The translations under genes and the position numbers were made by a program. Under the pieces are notes generated by a model. That model made no database searches. It was not told where the DNA came from and worked only from the letters and a program-made list of their open reading frames with translations. A DNA stretch of 5,373 bases, from assembly GCA_964412905.1 (NCBI GenBank), contig CAYPQL010000063.1, positions 1-5,373 on the forward strand, in the 5' to 3' direction. This document shows positions 4,242 through 5,373 of the stretch, piece after piece. The first letter of the stretch is position 1, and every line of letters starts with the position of its first letter. This stretch comes from CAYPQL01 sp964412905. GTDB lineage: Bacteria > Patescibacteriota > Minisyncoccia > JAHIHE01 > JAGLIN01.

Positions 4242-5048
4242 ATGGCTAAATTGGAAAAAGAGGTAAAAATATTGGATATTGATGTTTCTGACGCAAAAGA
4301 TAGGCTTAAAAAAATAGGGGCCATATTTAAGGGCAGAAAAAATCAGAAGATATATGTCTACGACATCCCTACTATTTATTATAGATTTTGCGAAATCAGA
4401 GAGCTTTTGTTCAGCGATAATAAGCTCGTAGTTGACGCAAACATCAGAAGATTTAAAAAATTATTGTTGGAAGCAGAGGACTTGTTATCAGAAAACGATT
4501 GGCGCATTATTCTCAACGCTCTTAAAATTAACGATATAAATTTTCCGATGTCTGATTATAAAACAGGATGGTTAAATAACATAAAATCAGAGAAAATAAA
4601 TGCTATTTTAAAAAAATTAAAAATAAATCGCAATAAATGGATCAGGCTGCGAGAAAGCGATGGCGAAACGGAACTAACGGTAAAACATGTTTTTGAAAAA
4701 TCAAACAGTTCATTGCAAAAAGTTAAGGAGGCGGAAACTAAGGTTTTTTCATTTGAAGAGACTAACGATATTTTGGAGGAGATAGGTTTAGCCAGCAGAA
4801 GTTATCAGGAGAAAATAAGAATCAGCTATGAATACGGCAAAACAAACATAGAAATTGATATTTGGCCGATGCTAAAGCCATATATCGAAATAGAATCCGG
4901 AGACGAAAAATTAATAGATAATTTAATAAATCTATTAAATTATCAAAACAAAGAGATAGTTTCCATAAACACGGAACAACTGTATAAAAGAATTGGAGTT
5001 GACATCCATAAAATCAGCCAGCTTAAATTCGCGCAGAACTTTAAATAA
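4242..5048 (+). CDS. CYTH-domain protein (triphosphate tunnel enzyme family) with helical insertion
   Basis: The 268-residue protein has the metal/triphosphate-binding ExExK motif at residues 5-9 (EKEVK). The remaining tunnel strands follow: WIRLRE (133-138), ETELTVKH (142-149), EAETKV (163-168), YQEKIRIS (188-195), IEIDIWPML (203-211) and YIEIES (214-219), with the usual ending YKRIGVD (248-254). CYTH proteins act on triphosphates or phosphorylated nucleotides (class IV adenylate cyclases, thiamine triphosphatases, polyphosphatases); the substrate here cannot be assigned. The acidic and basic tunnel residues appear complete, so activity is likely. Unusually, about 85 mostly helical residues (48-132) separate the second strand (KIYVYDIPT) from the RLR strand, which are normally close together. 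The ATG follows an AT-rich leader without a Shine-Dalgarno site and 23 bp after the GNAT remnant. Confidence 0.85.
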   Translation: MAKLEKEVKILDIDVSDAKDRLKKIGAIFKGRKNQKIYVYDIPTIYYRFCEIRELLFSDNKLVVDANIRRFKKLLLEAEDLLSENDWRIILNALKINDINFPMSDYKTGWLNNIKSEKINAILKKLKINRNKWIRLRESDGETELTVKHVFEKSNSSLQKVKEAETKVFSFEETNDILEEIGLASRSYQEKIRISYEYGKTNIEIDIWPMLKPYIEIESGDEKLIDNLINLLNYQNKEIVSINTEQLYKRIGVDIHKISQLKFAQNFK

Positions 5049-5054
5049 ATCTTT

Positions 5055-5082
5055 TTGCCATCTTCCCGCTTTGCGGTATAAT
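5055..5082 (+). promoter_or_regulatory. Plus-strand promoter with conserved spacer, copy 2
   Basis: TTGCCA (5055-5060), 16-bp spacer TCTTCCCGCTTTGCGG and TATAAT (5077-5082). It differs at few positions from 3661-3688 and has a perfect CCGC-TTT-GCGG dyad in the spacer. It starts 6 bp after the CYTH stop codon and drives the exported-protein gene at 5219. Confidence 0.75.
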
Positions 5083-5088
5083 ATGAAT

Positions 5089-5130
5089 ATTAGAATTTAG
5101 AATGTAGAATTTGGAATTTGGAATAATGAA
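5089..5130 (+). repeat. Heptamer tandem repeat (TTTAGAA type) in the 5' leader
   Basis: Six consecutive 7-bp units: ATTAGAA, TTTAGAA, TGTAGAA, TTTGGAA, TTTGGAA, TAATGAA. Further units follow at 5141-5161 and 5170-5176, then AAAATTA-like repeats at 5185-5213. The tract begins at the predicted transcription start of the promoter at 5055-5082, so it would form most of a leader of about 130 nt. Confidence 0.8.
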
Positions 5131-5218
5131 GCCAGTGAAATTTAGAATTTGCAATTTAGACATTGAAACATTAGAAATTATTTAAAAATTACAAAATTAA
5201 AAATTAAAAATTACACCT

Positions 5219-5373
5219 ATGTCCACAAAAAAAACAGCCTTAATTATGGCAGGTTTGGTTTTCGCGGTAGCGATAGCTTCCACCAACTTCGCCGGCGCGG
5301 CGGTGGAGTGGACGCCGCTGGTGAGGATTCCGGGGCTTCCGCCGACGGGGACGGTGAATCTTTCAATGTATTT
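5219..5373 (+). CDS. Exported protein with signal peptide, possibly pilin-like; 3' end beyond the window
   Basis: Fifty-one codons are visible. The N-terminus has a positive stretch (STKKT), a hydrophobic core ALIMAGLVFAVAIAS (7-21) and a likely signal peptidase I site near AGA-A (25-28). The exported part starts with EWTPLVRIPGLPP and then TVNLSMY. The pattern 'PLV-IPG ... NLS-Y' after a signal peptide resembles small secreted or pilin-like membrane proteins (TrbC/VirB2-like) common in Patescibacteria, in which further hydrophobic helices follow. That part lies outside the window, so the assignment is tentative. The coding part is clearly more GC-rich than the leader and its neighbours. The ATG follows the typical AT-rich leader without a Shine-Dalgarno site. 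Confidence 0.65.
   Translation, partial: MSTKKTALIMAGLVFAVAIASTNFAGAAVEWTPLVRIPGLPPTGTVNLSMY

Overview
The window looks like chromosomal accessory DNA from a reduced, AT-rich bacterium, most likely a member of the Patescibacteria (Candidate Phyla Radiation; Parcubacteria-like). This is an inference. It rests on the AT-rich leaders before each start codon, the absence of clear Shine-Dalgarno sites, a TTTAGAA-type heptamer tract, and the gene mix: RhuM, GxxExxY, orphan ParA, CYTH proteins and an S66-peptidase remnant. UAA, UAG and UGA all act as ordinary stops.

Left part (about 1-2090), minus strand: a decayed type I restriction-modification locus. Reading leftward from a good promoter (2060-2088), it holds an hsdM/N-6 methylase remnant that keeps only its two ends (1777-1991), a three-helix small membrane protein (1378-1704), and an hsdS gene cut off after about 20 codons (1295-1372). 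Next comes a GxxExxY PD-(D/E)XK-like gene (842-1285) enclosed by about 50-bp inverted repeats built from ATGATT units, and finally a rhuM gene that runs off the left edge (1-830). The cassette lies exactly where hsdS stops, and its far arm reaches the rhuM start codon.

Centre (about 2090-3600), minus strand: an orphan ParA-family ATPase (2378-3397) with a near-leaderless promoter and its own terminator. It is flanked by two copies of a roughly 110-bp element in direct orientation (2187-2296 and 3487-3597). Each copy carries a sigma70-like promoter pointing left and a conserved CCTAACCTCCGGGC-T(5-6) segment. The left copy, a nested stem-loop (2135-2181) and a terminator (2091-2115) together look like a transcription unit of about 150 nt with no substantial ORF, a candidate small RNA.

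Right part (about 3660-5373), plus strand: a promoter (3661-3688) leads into three gene remnants in a row: a CYTH N-terminus (3772-3852), an LD-carboxypeptidase C-terminus (3919-4053), and a GNAT acetyltransferase whose middle is missing (4058-4218). These are followed by an intact CYTH-domain protein with an unusual helical insertion (4242-5048). A second promoter almost identical in its spacer (5055-5082) leads through a heptamer-repeat leader to the start of an exported, pilin-like protein (5219 to the right edge).

The most unusual aspects are the inverted-repeat GxxExxY cassette, the duplicated promoter/leader element around parA with its possible small RNA, and the recurrence of genes reduced to their natural ends with the middle deleted.
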